This document shows positions 62,965 through 64,000 of a stretch of 64,000 bases of DNA, one piece after another. The notes beneath the pieces are model-generated. The model had not been told where the DNA came from and did not search any database. It worked only from the letters and a program-made list of their open reading frames with translations. The position numbers were made by a program, and so were the translations under genes. The stretch lies in the NCBI RefSeq assembly GCF_000252445.1, contig NC_017790.1:487001-551000 (forward strand). The letters are read 5' to 3'. Each line of letters starts with the position of its first letter. The first letter of the stretch is position 1. This DNA comes from Deinococcus gobiensis I-0. GTDB lineage: Bacteria; Deinococcota; Deinococci; Deinococcales; Deinococcaceae.

Positions 62965-63717
62965 TCAGCGGCGCTTGCCCAGCAGGAACCACGCAGCGGC
63001 GGCGGCCGCGAAGCCCACTCCGGCGTAGGTCCAGAGGTTCGGCCCCTGGCGCGCGGGCGCGGGCTGGGTGTAGCTCAGGCCGCTGAGTTCGCCGCCGGTC
63101 TGGGACGTGTTGATGTTGTTCACGACCACGTCCGGGCCGTCGAGCGCGTTCGCCACGCTGCCCACCGCCGTGAAGATCAGCGCGTACTTGAGGATATCGT
63201 AGCCGATGTTGCGCTGGCGGTAGTAGCTCTGGGGGTAGGGGTAGTAGCGCCCCGGCGAGAGCTGGTACTGGTAGCCCGCGCTGGGCGTGGCGCTGTAGGT
63301 CAGGGCGCTGCGGGGTACGCCGGCCGGCAGCGGCGCGGATTTCCAGCCGCTGAGCTGCGTGGGCGTGACCTGCGCGGCGGCCGCGCGGTTGGCGGCGCTG
63401 CCCCGCACGCTGCTGTTGCTGGGCAGAGCCGCGCCCCGCTGCGCGGAACTGCTGCTGCGCGGCGTGGCCGAACCGGAGGACGTGGAGGAGCGCGGCGCCG
63501 TGTAGCTGCTGCCGGACGAGGAGTTGCGCGGCGGCGTGTACGGCGGTGTGGGGGTACGGTACGACGGCGCGGGGGCGCGGTAGGTGGGCGAGGACCTGTA
63601 CGAACTGCCCGAGCTGCGGCTGCCGCCGAAGCCCCCACCGCTGCTGCGCCGGGCGGCGTCGGCCAGCCCGCTGCCCAGCGCCAGCGCGGTCAGAAGCAGG
63701 GTGAGGGAACGTTTCAT
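62965..63717 (-). CDS. Ser/Pro-rich envelope protein with C-terminal membrane anchor
   Basis: 250 aa. A signal peptide (SLTLLLTALALGSGLADA) is followed by Ser/Gly/Pro/Thr repeats (SSGGGFGGSRSSGSS), a Tyr-rich stretch (YQYQLSPGRYYPYPQSYYRQR), a short hydrophobic segment, and a C-terminal membrane segment ending LLGKRR. This layout suggests a surface-exposed, membrane-anchored protein of unknown function. ATG 63717 lies 6 bases after TACTGT in a promoter almost identical to that of the BI-1 gene. Confidence 0.75.
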   Translation of the reverse strand: MKRSLTLLLTALALGSGLADAARRSSGGGFGGSRSSGSSYRSSPTYRAPAPSYRTPTPPYTPPRNSSSGSSYTAPRSSTSSGSATPRSSSSAQRGAALPSNSSVRGSAANRAAAAQVTPTQLSGWKSAPLPAGVPRSALTYSATPSAGYQYQLSPGRYYPYPQSYYRQRNIGYDILKYALIFTAVGSVANALDGPDVVVNNINTSQTGGELSGLSYTQPAPARQGPNLWTYAGVGFAAAAAAWFLLGKRR

Positions 63718-63753
63718 CTGTCTACAGTACGCGGCCAGAGCGGCAAAAGTTCC
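63718..63753 (-). promoter_or_regulatory. GGAACTT promoter, copy 2
   Basis: On the minus strand, GGAACTT (63753-63747), then CCGCGTACTGTAGACAG up to the ATG. Matches the BI-1 promoter in both boxes and spacing (36 bases from GGAACTT to ATG, against 35). Confidence 0.6.
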
Positions 63754-63841
63754 GGTCCGGCGGGGCACGCCCGCACGGCGCGGCCGCCCCACGCGCCCGG
63801 CCCCCTCTAGACCGCGCGCGTGCCTGCGGTCCGGCCCGGCC

Positions 63842-63904
63842 TACACTCCGTCCATGCCCTTCAGCGCCGCGTTTTTTTATTGGTTCCGCATTCGCCGGGC
63901 CTAG
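63842..63904 (+). CDS. Leaderless aromatic leader peptide
   Basis: TACACT (63842-63847) and an ATG 6 bases later (63854) begin MPFSAAFFYWFRIRRA, stop TAG 63902-63904. Residues 7-11 are Phe-Phe-Tyr-Trp-Phe, so translation speed depends on all three charged aromatic tRNAs. Directly followed by competing hairpins, this is an attenuator leader for an aromatic amino acid or aminoacyl-tRNA gene lying beyond the window edge. The translated part is 63854-63904. Confidence 0.85.
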   Translation, partial: YTPSMPFSAAFFYWFRIRRA

Positions 63905-63970
63905 CGTCACGCTGTTTCCCCCACCGCCCGGTGAAGCCCGAACAGAGGCCCGCCGGGCGGTTTCTTCTTT
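63893..63970 (+). promoter_or_regulatory. Transcription attenuator (antiterminator/terminator)
   Basis: The terminator stem is CCGCCCGG (63924-63931) with CCGGGCGG (63953-63960), followed by TTTCTTCTTT. The alternative stem pairs CGCCGGGC (63893-63900, end of the leader ORF) with GCCCGGTG (63926-63933). The two share bases 63926-63931, so only one can form. Ribosome stalling at the aromatic codons would favour the antiterminator. A small AGCG/CGCT hairpin (63903-63913) lies between. An SD-like CAGGAGAC ends the window. Confidence 0.8.
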
Positions 63971-64000
63971 CCCCCGTTTTCCCGCCGTATCCCAGGAGAC

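Overview
The window is typical Deinococcus chromosome. It is dense, GC-rich DNA (roughly 70% GC by eye). Many genes start 5-8 bases after a TANNNT -10 box, which is the leaderless-mRNA pattern well known in this genus. The gene content also fits: a HemQ/aldo-keto reductase pair, a DUF47-Pit phosphate operon, an endonuclease-type MutL, and several small disordered hydrophilic proteins. I see no rRNA, tRNA, CRISPR array or complete insertion sequence. The species cannot be named from this.

Layout. 1-8.9 kb: a truncated flavoprotein, PRPP synthetase, a small DUF454 membrane protein, a multi-cluster ferredoxin, GlgC, a HelD-like helicase, a small disordered protein and DusA. 9-15.1 kb: topoisomerase I, small cupin and membrane proteins, a PfpI-type protein, and an SDR with a disordered partner. 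15.1-16.8 kb: an AT-rich foreign island holding a decayed OLD-type ATPase/TOPRIM gene with two apparent slippage frameshifts. 16.8-21.7 kb: the glycine cleavage operon gcvT-gcvH-(P-loop kinase)-gcvP. 21.8-31.5 kb: RNA 2',3'-cyclic phosphodiesterase-like protein, SDR, 5-formyl-THF cyclo-ligase, a lipoprotein, a phosphoribosyltransferase, Nudix, M1 peptidase, BON/LysM protein, an APH-like kinase and a PadR-HAAS-signal peptidase operon. 31.5-35.9 kb: a Lia-like HK-DUF4097-RR operon with a putative metallopeptidase. 35.9-45.8 kb: PEP mutase/ICL-type protein, AKR-HemQ, ADC-like and VOC proteins, MutL, a Tat-exported MBL hydrolase, the TIGR02587/TIGR02588 pair and GltX. 46-51.5 kb: MinD-MinE, a second two-component system, a BI-1 family membrane protein and the DUF47-Pit operon. 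51.6-56.5 kb: a large GH13 lipoprotein and small metabolic proteins. 56.5-62.7 kb: a complete seven-gene Mrp (Mnh) Na+/H+ antiporter operon, A to G. 63-64 kb: a Ser-rich membrane protein, then a leader peptide and attenuator for a gene beyond the right edge.

The most striking points are regulatory. The right edge carries a textbook transcription attenuator: a leaderless 16-codon leader peptide with a Phe-Phe-Tyr-Trp-Phe run, followed by mutually exclusive antiterminator and terminator hairpins, which implies control by aromatic amino acids. Two unlinked membrane-protein genes share a near-identical GGAACTT promoter of ECF-sigma type. A Pho-box-like repeat precedes the phosphate operon, a CRP/DdrI-type site precedes the BON/LysM gene, and a perfect 20-bp palindrome fills the -35/-10 spacer of the PEP-mutase-like gene. 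Three genes are preceded by mini-ORFs whose stop overlaps the next start. A sigma70-like promoter at 38.9 kb runs straight into a terminator with no gene between them. I did not find a clearly new multi-gene defence or metabolic system.
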